Of a stretch of 7,509 nt of DNA, positions 1 through 5,324 are shown piece by piece. The notes below the pieces were generated by a model. The model was given only the letters and a program-made list of their open reading frames with translations, was not told where the DNA came from and made no database searches. The stretch spans positions 1 to 7,509 of the forward strand of contig DAKU01000016.1 in assembly GCA_002508425.1 (NCBI GenBank), in the 5' to 3' direction. Both the position numbers and the translations under genes were made by a program. Numbering within the stretch: position 1 is the stretch's first letter; each line of letters opens with the position of its first letter. This DNA is from Methanosarcinaceae archaeon UBA470. GTDB taxonomy: Archaea; Halobacteriota; Methanosarcinia; Methanosarcinales; Methanosarcinaceae.

Positions 1-39
1 AAACAGAGGGTTAATCAGAATCCTCAATAATTGTTTAAA

Positions 40-58
40 CTATATATATCTATATAAG
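40..58 (+). promoter_or_regulatory. Candidate TATA region of the CPBP protease gene
   Basis: An alternating A/T tract (TATATATATC followed by TATATAAG) lies about 50-60 bases before the ATG at 104. In an archaeon this is a plausible TATA box, with transcription starting near 70-80 and a leader of about 25-30 bases that carries the GGAG at 91-94. The whole first 100 bases are AT-rich, so the exact box cannot be fixed by eye. Confidence 0.4.
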
Positions 59-103
59 TATAATATTACATTAAAATGATTCTATTTATAGGAGTATTGG
101 TTC

Positions 104-946
104 ATGAATGAAAAAAATGAATTGCAGGAAAACTATTCAAAGGCTTACATTCTTGCTGTTTTAACAATTTCTTGGCTGGTAACCATTGCTCTATTTATTA
201 ATCCACCTACAGGACTAAAATTGTTTTCGATAATAATGTTGATTCCAGGACTTTTGGCAATCATTTTTATAAAAGTTTTACATAAAATTTCAAAAGCGAA
301 ACTCGTATATTTCGCCAAAACGGTAAGTGCTACATCACTTCTATTTGGTATACTTTATCCTCTTTTTTTTGTTATCTTTTGCATTCTTATAGGCATTATT
401 ACTGGAATAGGAGAACTAAATATCCAAAAAATTTTCACAATAAAAGATACTATAACTACCATAATTTCAATTACTGCTACTATATTCGGTGTCTTAGGAG
501 AAGAATACGGATGGAGGGGCTATTTACTTCCCGAATTAACAAAAATTAAAGGAAAAACAAATTCAACTATTATAGTTGGTATAGTTTGGGCATTGTATCA
601 TGTTCCAGCAGTGTATCTGCTGGCAAGGACAACAGGTTCAAGCAACCCACTTATAGTATGCTTTATCCAAGCATGTGCTATATTCACTTTAAGTTTCCCG
701 TTTTCATATTGTTTCTATTTATCTAAAAATATGCTACCAGTTATACTTTTTCACTCAATATGGAACTTTTTGAATACAACTATACTTGGGAATATCTATA
801 GAAATGAACAAGGTATTATAGAGGGCAATTTGATATTTCTCAATGGAGAGGGCGTTTTAGGTCTAGTTCTAGGTACGTGTCTCATATACTGGTTTATCAA
901 ACAATTTAAAAAAGATGAATCCAGTACCAGAAAAACTATAATTTAA
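104..946 (+). CDS. CPBP family intramembrane metalloprotease (Abi/CAAX-type)
   Basis: This 280-residue protein is mostly hydrophobic, with around seven or eight likely membrane segments (for example residues 14-32, 39-58, 76-100, 115-131, 153-174, 184-206 and 248-266). The family signature is present in order: EExxxR at E133-E134-R138 (EEYGWR), a WxxxH at W162-H166, and HxxxN at H217-N221 (HSIWN). In this family these Glu/His residues form the active site within the membrane. Members include Rce1-type CAAX proteases and bacterial proteins linked to bacteriocin self-immunity; the substrate here is unknown. The ATG at 104 is preceded by GGAG at 91-94, nine bases upstream. An ATG four bases downstream is out of frame. 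The gene stands alone, converging on the minus-strand kinase cluster. It is much more AT-rich than its neighbours (16 G/C in bases 241-300, against 33 in 5641-5700), which suggests horizontal acquisition. The family call is firm; a physiological role cannot be read from the sequence. Confidence 0.93.
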   Translation: MNEKNELQENYSKAYILAVLTISWLVTIALFINPPTGLKLFSIIMLIPGLLAIIFIKVLHKISKAKLVYFAKTVSATSLLFGILYPLFFVIFCILIGIITGIGELNIQKIFTIKDTITTIISITATIFGVLGEEYGWRGYLLPELTKIKGKTNSTIIVGIVWALYHVPAVYLLARTTGSSNPLIVCFIQACAIFTLSFPFSYCFYLSKNMLPVILFHSIWNFLNTTILGNIYRNEQGIIEGNLIFLNGEGVLGLVLGTCLIYWFIKQFKKDESSTRKTII

Positions 947-950
947 TTGA

Positions 951-985
951 CAAAAAAGCTGCTGAGAACTGATGTGTTCAGCAGC
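951..985 (-). terminator. Hairpin plus T-run terminating the kinase cluster
   Basis: The arms GCTGCTGA (958-965) and TCAGCAGC (978-985) form a perfect 8-bp stem with a 12-base loop that can pair two further bases inside. Read on the minus strand, the hairpin begins 11 bases after the kinase stop codon and is followed directly by TTTTTTG, the layout of an intrinsic, U-tract type terminator. On the plus strand no T-run follows, so it is not an obvious terminator for the protease gene, although it lies 11 bases past that stop too. Confidence 0.75.
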
Positions 986-996
986 CTATAATAAAA

Positions 997-1890
997 CTAT
1001 TTGCGCAGTGTTCCAAAATGCGCTTCAAACCTTTCCTGCATCATTTCCCATGTAGGCAATTTTACTTGGCAACCTATGACCTCTACTGCAAAGGATGCAA
1101 CTGTTGCACCTATTCTGCCACAGGTTTCCATGTCATATCCTCGTGTGAAAGCTAATAGGAACCCTGCTCTGTATGCATCACCTGCACCGGTGGGATCAAC
1201 GGCTTTTACAGGCACTACAGGTATGCAATATTCTGCATCTTCAGTATGTATTCTGCTTCCCCGTGAGTCATAGGTCACCACAATAGTCCCTATGCTTGCT
1301 TTGAGTTCCTCAAAAGAACGGCCGGTCATCTCACAAACTCTCTTAATCTCATGACGATTTGTGAAAAGTATATCCGTGTGTTCTAATATGGTTTCCAGGT
1401 CTTTACGATTATAGGTTATAAGGTCCTGTCCAGGATCAAATGAGACAAAACCCGCTTTTTTTGCTATCCTTGCATTAAAAGAGCATTCGGAAGTTGCAAG
1501 ATGTACAAATTCAACCTCCGGAGGTTCCAGTTCTTTCAGAAGCGCAGATGCACCCCAGTGGAAATACGTGCTTTGATTGTGATCTCTGTCGGTAAAAACA
1601 AACGCCTTTGTAACTTTTTTGTCTTTACATCTATATAGTAAAGATAAATCTACGCCCAAAGAAGTAAGATATTCCTCGTATCCAGAACTTCCAAAGTCCT
1701 CGCCAACAGCAGATATTAGCTGGCCTTTACCGCCAAGATTGGCAATACCCACTGCAATGTTGGCAGCCCCGCCTCCGAAATACTCATGGTAGTCAATAAT
1801 GGGGTAAGATTCATTATGGCAGGAAATGTGCTCTACGTCAAAAAGCAGATCTATGGCTGCATGCCCTACAACAGATATTGTCCTGTCCAT
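997..1890 (-). CDS. PfkB-family (ribokinase-like) nucleoside kinase
   Basis: This 297-residue cytosolic sugar/nucleoside kinase would transfer phosphate from ATP to the 5'-hydroxyl of a nucleoside. Family marks are the N-terminal glycine-rich substrate motif GGGAAN (residues 39-44), the NxxE motif N178-E181 that helps bind Mg-phosphate, and the C-terminal signature DPTGAGD (232-238), where G235-A236-G237 form the anion hole and D238 is the catalytic base. The overall layout (VGHxAxD start, YFGGGAAN, FDPGQDL at 151-157, DPTGAGDxYRAGF, LPTW near the end) resembles, from memory, the broad-specificity nucleoside kinase of Methanocaldococcus jannaschii (MjNK) rather than ribokinase or ADP-dependent enzymes. 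Length fits the family (about 300). The ATG at 1890-1888 is preceded by AAGGAG, with six bases after GGAG. It is the last gene of the cluster, 15 bases after the UPF0212 gene, and is followed by a hairpin/T-run terminator. Kinase family is certain; nucleoside specificity is inferred. Confidence 0.9.
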   Translation of the reverse strand: MDRTISVVGHAAIDLLFDVEHISCHNESYPIIDYHEYFGGGAANIAVGIANLGGKGQLISAVGEDFGSSGYEEYLTSLGVDLSLLYRCKDKKVTKAFVFTDRDHNQSTYFHWGASALLKELEPPEVEFVHLATSECSFNARIAKKAGFVSFDPGQDLITYNRKDLETILEHTDILFTNRHEIKRVCEMTGRSFEELKASIGTIVVTYDSRGSRIHTEDAEYCIPVVPVKAVDPTGAGDAYRAGFLLAFTRGYDMETCGRIGATVASFAVEVIGCQVKLPTWEMMQERFEAHFGTLRK

Positions 1891-1905
1891 AGTATACTCC
1901 TTACC

Positions 1906-2247
1906 TTACTGAAACTCTTCAACATCAACGATTTTTAGAGGAACATCTCTCAATGCCCTTCCAATAACGGATTTAGCTATTCGTGATGCATGTTCCTCAG
2001 TTTCGGCATCGAATACCTTCATCTCAAGGACCAGACCTACAATAGCAGTGTTAGCGGTCAGGAAAACACTACTAAATGCTTCTTCACAAGCCGGGCAATA
2101 TGTGGTGCCAACATCCACTTCCACAAAATCGAGTTTAGGGTTCAGTCTTTTGCCAGCCTCAGAAATTGCCACACCTATGGCATCATCTGGACTATTCACA
2201 TCTCTGACCAACCAGGCAGCTTCAAGTATAACATTATAATTTGACAT
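1906..2247 (-). CDS. UPF0212 / DUF555 family protein
   Basis: A compact 113-residue soluble protein with no signal peptide or membrane segment. I recognise it as the archaeal UPF0212 (DUF555) family, whose function is unknown. Visible features are a CPAC pair (C51-P-A-C54) in the stretch GTTYCPACEEAF, which could bind a metal if two more ligands come from another subunit or be redox-active, and a mixed alpha/beta C-terminal half ending in an acidic DVEEF. Only two cysteines are present, so a complete four-Cys zinc site cannot form in one chain. The ATG at 2247 has GGAG at 2256-2259, eight bases upstream. It is third in the cluster, 42 bases after the DUF357 gene and 15 before the kinase, so co-transcription is very likely. 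The family call is strong and the role is unknown. Confidence 0.88.
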   Translation of the reverse strand: MSNYNVILEAAWLVRDVNSPDDAIGVAISEAGKRLNPKLDFVEVDVGTTYCPACEEAFSSVFLTANTAIVGLVLEMKVFDAETEEHASRIAKSVIGRALRDVPLKIVDVEEFQ

Positions 2248-2289
2248 TTACTCGTCTCCGGGAAATTGAGTTTTGTCACCTTGCAGGAT

Positions 2290-2571
2290 TCATATGGTAA
2301 ACAATTTATCATCATCCACTCTGAACACTCCAAGACGCGCCCCTGCATCCAGCCAAGCGTGTCCGTAACTGAAACAAATCAGTGCGTTCACAGGATCTTC
2401 CTGTCGTATAAAGTGGATACCATCTTCGTAATATGATTTTGCCATCGTATGAAAGTCATTTGCGACAGCGTACATATGCGAATCCTTAATAGGTGCAAAC
2501 TCTGCTTTTTCCAGCGCTTGCCTTAGTAGGTTCTCATATCTTTTAACCTTTTCATTCAGATCAGCTGGCAA
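2290..2571 (-). CDS. DUF357 family protein (TTG start)
   Basis: A 93-residue helical protein of the archaeal DUF357 family, function unknown. The diagnostic block runs from about residue 46 to 81: SYYEDGIHF, then D59-P-VNAL, then FSYGHAWLDAGARLG. The pattern of two or three amphipathic helices with conserved Tyr, His and Trp looks like a small protein-interaction bundle. No ATG is available near the N-terminus. The start is TTG at 2571-2569, supported by a strong GGAGG at 2583-2579, seven bases upstream. That ribosome binding site directly abuts the TGA of the upstream HerA-like gene (TGAGGAGG), so the two genes are translationally close-coupled with a 12-base gap. DUF357 proteins are widespread in Euryarchaeota, so linkage to the ATPase may reflect a shared process, which is inference. 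Confidence 0.87.
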   Translation of the reverse strand: MPADLNEKVKRYENLLRQALEKAEFAPIKDSHMYAVANDFHTMAKSYYEDGIHFIRQEDPVNALICFSYGHAWLDAGARLGVFRVDDDKLFTI

Positions 2572-2578
2572 GCTATTC

Positions 2579-2583
2579 CCTCC
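2579..2583 (-). promoter_or_regulatory. Ribosome binding site that sets the TTG start of the DUF357 gene
   Basis: Read on the minus strand, GGAGG is followed by GAATAGC and then TTG. It starts on the base after the TGA stop of the HerA-like gene. It is the main evidence that the rare TTG is the real start codon, and it suggests that ribosomes finishing the upstream gene can re-initiate here. Confidence 0.75.
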
Positions 2584-4254
2584 TCATTTGCTCGCACCAA
2601 ATATTTTCTTGAAAAGACCGCCTCCTTCTTCTGTTTTTACTTCCTTTGACGGTTTTCTCTTGGGGGGAGGAGCTGTAGTAGTCTGAATAGGTATATGCTC
2701 TTCTTTGACATGATGTTCTATTGCAGGTGAAATGTGTACTGATTCCATCGGTGGCTTCCTAGCCGGTGCTGCCGGAGCAGAGTTAAAGTTAACACTTCGC
2801 ATTACATTAACAGACTCTCCACCGTGTTTACTTTTACGCACCCTTATGTCTACCAGAATAGGTCGTTCAATATCAGTGCTCACCAGCATCGCAACTCCCG
2901 GCGGCAGGCGCATGAGTTCGTCCTCCACATAGGAACTTACACCTTCAAGACCTTTGCTTATAGCTTTCAGATCATTGGGGTTAGTGACCTTCATGATGAT
3001 CTGCGTGCCGCACTGAGAAAGAACGTTCTTGTCCACACGTGCAGGTCTCTGGGAAATTACCATCATTCCAAGACCGAACTTACGCCCTTCTGAGGCAATT
3101 GTCCGTAGTATATCTGAGCTTAAGGTTTTGCTAAAACCTTTTTCAGGAGCATAGTTATGGGCTTCTTCTACCACCAGCATACCAGGGGGAATGGTATTCA
3201 TCTTTCGGGCCTCGAATAACGTACTGCATAAACGCGCAACGATCATCGACTGAATATCCGGATTCACACCTTTGAAATCTATGATGGCAGCTCTTCCCGG
3301 TTGAACAAGGTCCTCAATTGATGTGGGATTTGTTGAAAGTATGCCGTTTTCCCTTATTTCTTCAAGAAAGCTGATCACATTCCACTTTGCCTTACTATCA
3401 TTGTTCTTGACCTCAAAAATTATCTCATCAAGAGTATATGTATCCATCTCGGCTTTGATCTTATCAATGGCCTCGTAGAGTATGCCGATATGTGTGCTTG
3501 TGAAATTGTTAGGAAAAGCCTCACTCAATTCTTTTGCTGTAAGGTTCATGCCGTTAAGCCGAAACACTTCATCAGCTTTAGGATTCAGGCTCTTGTTGGC
3601 TGGAGTGTATACAGTAACATACTGTGCATATGATTTTGGCGAGACCTTGAACCTGCCTGCAACTTCTGTACTGATTGTTCCTTCTTCTTTCAAAGATGCA
3701 TATTCACTATGCGGATCAATAATAAGCAGAGGTACTTTTCTGTCTAGCATCTCTTCAAGGAGCACACCCGCAGTATAGGATTTGCCGCTTCCTGTCTTTG
3801 CAAGGATACTGCAGTGTTTCTGTACGAGGCTATTCACATTGAGATGTACGGGTATATCAGTGCCTTCCAGCATGCCAATGAACATTTCTTTTCCAGAGAG
3901 CCCAAGGGAACTGCATATAAGTTCGTTGTTCGCTTTGTAGATGGGGTCTCCCGGACTAAAAGGAGTTGTAGGTGACCGTAACAGACCTGAATCATCACGT
4001 TTGCCTATGACCGTCACATCAGCGATTATCCTGTCCCCGCTTTTGTCCTTACGGGTACCGTTCTTTGCCTCCTCTATAGAGTAACTATCTCCGGAACGGG
4101 TAATGGATAGTACCTGTGCAAGCACCCAGCCATCGATTTCATGCCAGGCTTTTACATATCCTCCCTGATGCACACTGGTGCTATCTGATAATAGTATCCT
4201 GAAGTTGGATGTCCCTGCTTCTCCGAATATCACGCCAACTGCATCTCGAACCAT
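2584..4254 (-). CDS. HerA-like (DUF87) FtsK/HerA-superfamily ATPase
   Basis: A 556-residue ATP-driven motor of the HerA/FtsK class, expected to act as a hexameric ring on DNA. In order: an N-terminal HAS-type beta-barrel (about 1-90) beginning MVRDAVGVIFGEAG; Walker A AKTGSGKS (152-159, Ala replacing the usual first Gly, catalytic K158); DPHSEY (180-185); Walker B MLVVEEAH (359-366, E363/E364); SEGRKFG (388-394, a candidate arginine-finger region, R391); SQRP (401-404, sensor-like); then a Pro/Lys-rich tail (492-542) ending in a basic amphipathic GGGLFKKIFG. In-frame coding extends upstream to a TTG at 4278, but I choose ATG 4254: it follows GAGGG (4262-4258), matches the usual family N-terminus, and the TATA box at about 4285-4295 would start transcription near 4265, inside the longer version. 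It heads the four-gene cluster. NurA, the usual HerA partner, is not in view, so resection activity is not established for this protein. Confidence 0.9.
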   Translation of the reverse strand: MVRDAVGVIFGEAGTSNFRILLSDSTSVHQGGYVKAWHEIDGWVLAQVLSITRSGDSYSIEEAKNGTRKDKSGDRIIADVTVIGKRDDSGLLRSPTTPFSPGDPIYKANNELICSSLGLSGKEMFIGMLEGTDIPVHLNVNSLVQKHCSILAKTGSGKSYTAGVLLEEMLDRKVPLLIIDPHSEYASLKEEGTISTEVAGRFKVSPKSYAQYVTVYTPANKSLNPKADEVFRLNGMNLTAKELSEAFPNNFTSTHIGILYEAIDKIKAEMDTYTLDEIIFEVKNNDSKAKWNVISFLEEIRENGILSTNPTSIEDLVQPGRAAIIDFKGVNPDIQSMIVARLCSTLFEARKMNTIPPGMLVVEEAHNYAPEKGFSKTLSSDILRTIASEGRKFGLGMMVISQRPARVDKNVLSQCGTQIIMKVTNPNDLKAISKGLEGVSSYVEDELMRLPPGVAMLVSTDIERPILVDIRVRKSKHGGESVNVMRSVNFNSAPAAPARKPPMESVHISPAIEHHVKEEHIPIQTTTAPPPKRKPSKEVKTEEGGGLFKKIFGASK

Positions 4255-4282
4255 TTTTCCCTCATATATTAATTTCAATAAT

Positions 4283-4329
4283 GATATATTTTATATGTAA
4301 TCGATATATTCTATGCTGTTTTGATATAT
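4283..4329. repeat. Three GATATAT direct repeats, 20-bp period
   Basis: GATATAT occurs at 4283-4289, 4303-4309 and 4323-4329, so the copies start exactly 20 bp apart, close to two helical turns. The bases between the copies differ, so this is a spaced-motif array rather than a simple tandem repeat. The first copy overlaps the candidate TATA box of the HerA-like gene. The array fills most of the gap between dphB and that gene. It may bind a regulator, or it may be chance in AT-rich DNA. Confidence 0.45.
4285..4295 (-). promoter_or_regulatory. Candidate TATA box of the HerA-like gene cluster
   Basis: Read on the minus strand this is TATAAAATATA. Its centre lies about 25 bases before position 4265, which would give a leader of roughly 10 bases to the ATG at 4254 with the GAGGG just included. 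The placement argues against the upstream TTG at 4278 as the start. The region is AT-rich, so other boxes further upstream are possible. Confidence 0.5.
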
Positions 4330-4359
4330 AGATTTGTACCTTTATATTAGTATACACCA

Positions 4360-5163
4360 CTACTGGTTATGCATTTCAAGTATTGCTTTTGGTGCATGTG
4401 CCAACTGTACTAACGCCTCTGCTTCAACAAAATGCGTATCTGCTGGAATCACCAATATATGAAGAGGTCCACCGAAATCAAAATCAATCAGGTTTTTAAT
4501 GTAATTTGCTGCAACCGATGGGGAGTCGGATCCGGCTCTGGCTATGCCAACTGCTATCCTGTCCTGCAATATTTTTATGCTTTTCTTTTCTTCTACCTGC
4601 AGAAGAAGGTCCAATGCCTGATTCACTGTCATGTAACCTTTTTCTTTATCAATGTCAAGGAAAACAAGAGTATGAAGCCCATGTTCAAGGTTTTGAAGAA
4701 TAGTATCATAAGGGGTTTCCGATATGACCGTTTTCCCTCTGCTACTTGTATATGGATGTGGTACAGTAACGGCTTTTCCAAACCTATAGTTCTGCAGACC
4801 GGTAAGCCCACATACTGCTGACGATATTGACGAACCATGCACAAGTTTTGTACTGATGCCCATTTCCATTGCACGCAGGCGCAGGTCAACATGGGTAGTG
4901 GAAACCATTGTATCTCCGCCTGTTAGAAAAACCACATTTTCATTCTTGGCATAACTTAGCCAATCTGGATACTGTTCCACCTCTTCCCGTGTGAGTACTG
5001 TTATCGTTTGATTGTACAATTCTTCCATCCTCTCCACGGTAGTTCCCATAAGCCTGGATGTATAGAACTCTACATATACCCTGTTTGCCTGGGCAATAGC
5101 TTCAAGTCCTTTTAGGGAGATGTCTTTTTCATCAAAGAGTCCTAATCCTATGAAGGTCAACAT
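4360..5163 (-). CDS. dphB: Diphthine synthase DphB (SAM-dependent methyltransferase)
   Basis: DphB uses S-adenosylmethionine to methylate the modified histidine of archaeal elongation factor 2, a step of diphthamide synthesis, in the cytosol. The 267-residue product begins MLTFIGLGLFDEKDIS, the hallmark N-terminus of the Dph5/DphB family, and shows GGD (82-84), HGSSISSAV (109-117) and IPADTHFVEAEAL (239-251), the usual family blocks of the tetrapyrrole-methylase fold. Family members are about 260-270 residues. The open frame runs 20 codons further up to an ATG at 5223, but that extension has no family counterpart and contains the likely TATA box and an inverted repeat, so 5163 is preferred. 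No ribosome binding site precedes it. A TTTAAAT box about 25 bases upstream fits a leaderless transcript. It diverges from the thermosome gene, and the next minus-strand gene (HerA-like) has its own promoter. Confidence 0.95.
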   Translation of the reverse strand: MLTFIGLGLFDEKDISLKGLEAIAQANRVYVEFYTSRLMGTTVERMEELYNQTITVLTREEVEQYPDWLSYAKNENVVFLTGGDTMVSTTHVDLRLRAMEMGISTKLVHGSSISSAVCGLTGLQNYRFGKAVTVPHPYTSSRGKTVISETPYDTILQNLEHGLHTLVFLDIDKEKGYMTVNQALDLLLQVEEKKSIKILQDRIAVGIARAGSDSPSVAANYIKNLIDFDFGGPLHILVIPADTHFVEAEALVQLAHAPKAILEMHNQ

Positions 5164-5184
5164 AACCGAGAAATGGATTTTATG

Positions 5185-5192
5185 ATTTAAAT
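5185..5192 (-). promoter_or_regulatory. Candidate TATA box of dphB (leaderless)
   Basis: ATTTAAAT is self-complementary and centred about 25 bases upstream of the A of the dphB ATG at 5163. That is the spacing expected when transcription starts at the start codon itself. The lack of a Shine-Dalgarno sequence before 5163 agrees with a leaderless mRNA. Transcript-end mapping would settle it. Confidence 0.5.
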
Positions 5193-5201
5193 GCTTTGAC
5201 C

Positions 5202-5223
5202 ATGCAAAAGCACATATTTGCAT
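5202..5223. promoter_or_regulatory. Inverted repeat between the dphB and thermosome promoters
   Basis: ATGCAAA (5202-5208) and TTTGCAT (5217-5223) are perfect 7-bp arms separated by 8 bases, giving half-site centres 15 bp apart. The element ends two bases before the BRE-like CGAAA of the thermosome promoter and lies just upstream of the dphB TATA box. A dimeric regulator could therefore reach both promoters from it. No known operator is recognised in it. Confidence 0.45.
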
Positions 5224-5225
5224 AT

Positions 5226-5240
5226 CGAAACGTTTTTATA
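5226..5240 (+). promoter_or_regulatory. BRE/TATA-like promoter of the thermosome gene
   Basis: CGAAA (5226-5230), a good match to an archaeal BRE, is followed after two bases by TTTTTATA (5233-5240). Transcription would start near 5260-5265, giving a leader of about 60 bases to the ATG at 5325. An imperfect dyad GAAC (5241-5244) / GTTC (5257-5260) sits between the TATA box and the predicted start, where a repressor could act. That part is weak. Confidence 0.6.
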
Positions 5241-5309
5241 GAACCATATACAGTTAGTTCAATTCATACGTAAAAAAGATACATTAAAACAAGTTCATCA
5301 TCTGGATTC

Positions 5310-5315
5310 AGGAGG
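5310..5315 (+). promoter_or_regulatory. Ribosome binding site of the thermosome gene
   Basis: AGGAGG lies nine bases before the ATG at 5325. It is among the strongest Shine-Dalgarno matches in the window, in keeping with high expression, and confirms the start. Confidence 0.75.
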
Positions 5316-5324
5316 TTCAAAATA

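Noticed and set aside
1001..1273. Plus-strand open frame opposite the nucleoside kinase
   Set aside because: It is a shadow of conserved kinase coding sequence (it lies opposite the DPTGAGD region) with no recognisable domain.
4356..4367. ACCA/TGGT hairpin at the end of dphB as a terminator
   Set aside because: The stem is only four base pairs and no T-run follows on the minus strand.
4432..4821. Plus-strand open frame opposite dphB
   Set aside because: The minus strand encodes an unmistakable diphthine synthase here; the plus-strand product is Cys/Phe-rich and protein-like only by chance.
5233..5240. TATAAAAA on the minus strand as the dphB promoter
   Set aside because: It is the reverse of the thermosome TTTTTATA, which has a good BRE in the plus orientation. 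For dphB it would need a leader of about 45-50 bases without a ribosome binding site, and the box at 5185-5192 has better spacing.
5253..5257. GTTAG as part of an Archaeoglobus-type heat-shock operator (CTAAC-N5-GTTAG)
   Set aside because: Only one half-site is present; no CTAAC occurs at the required distance upstream.
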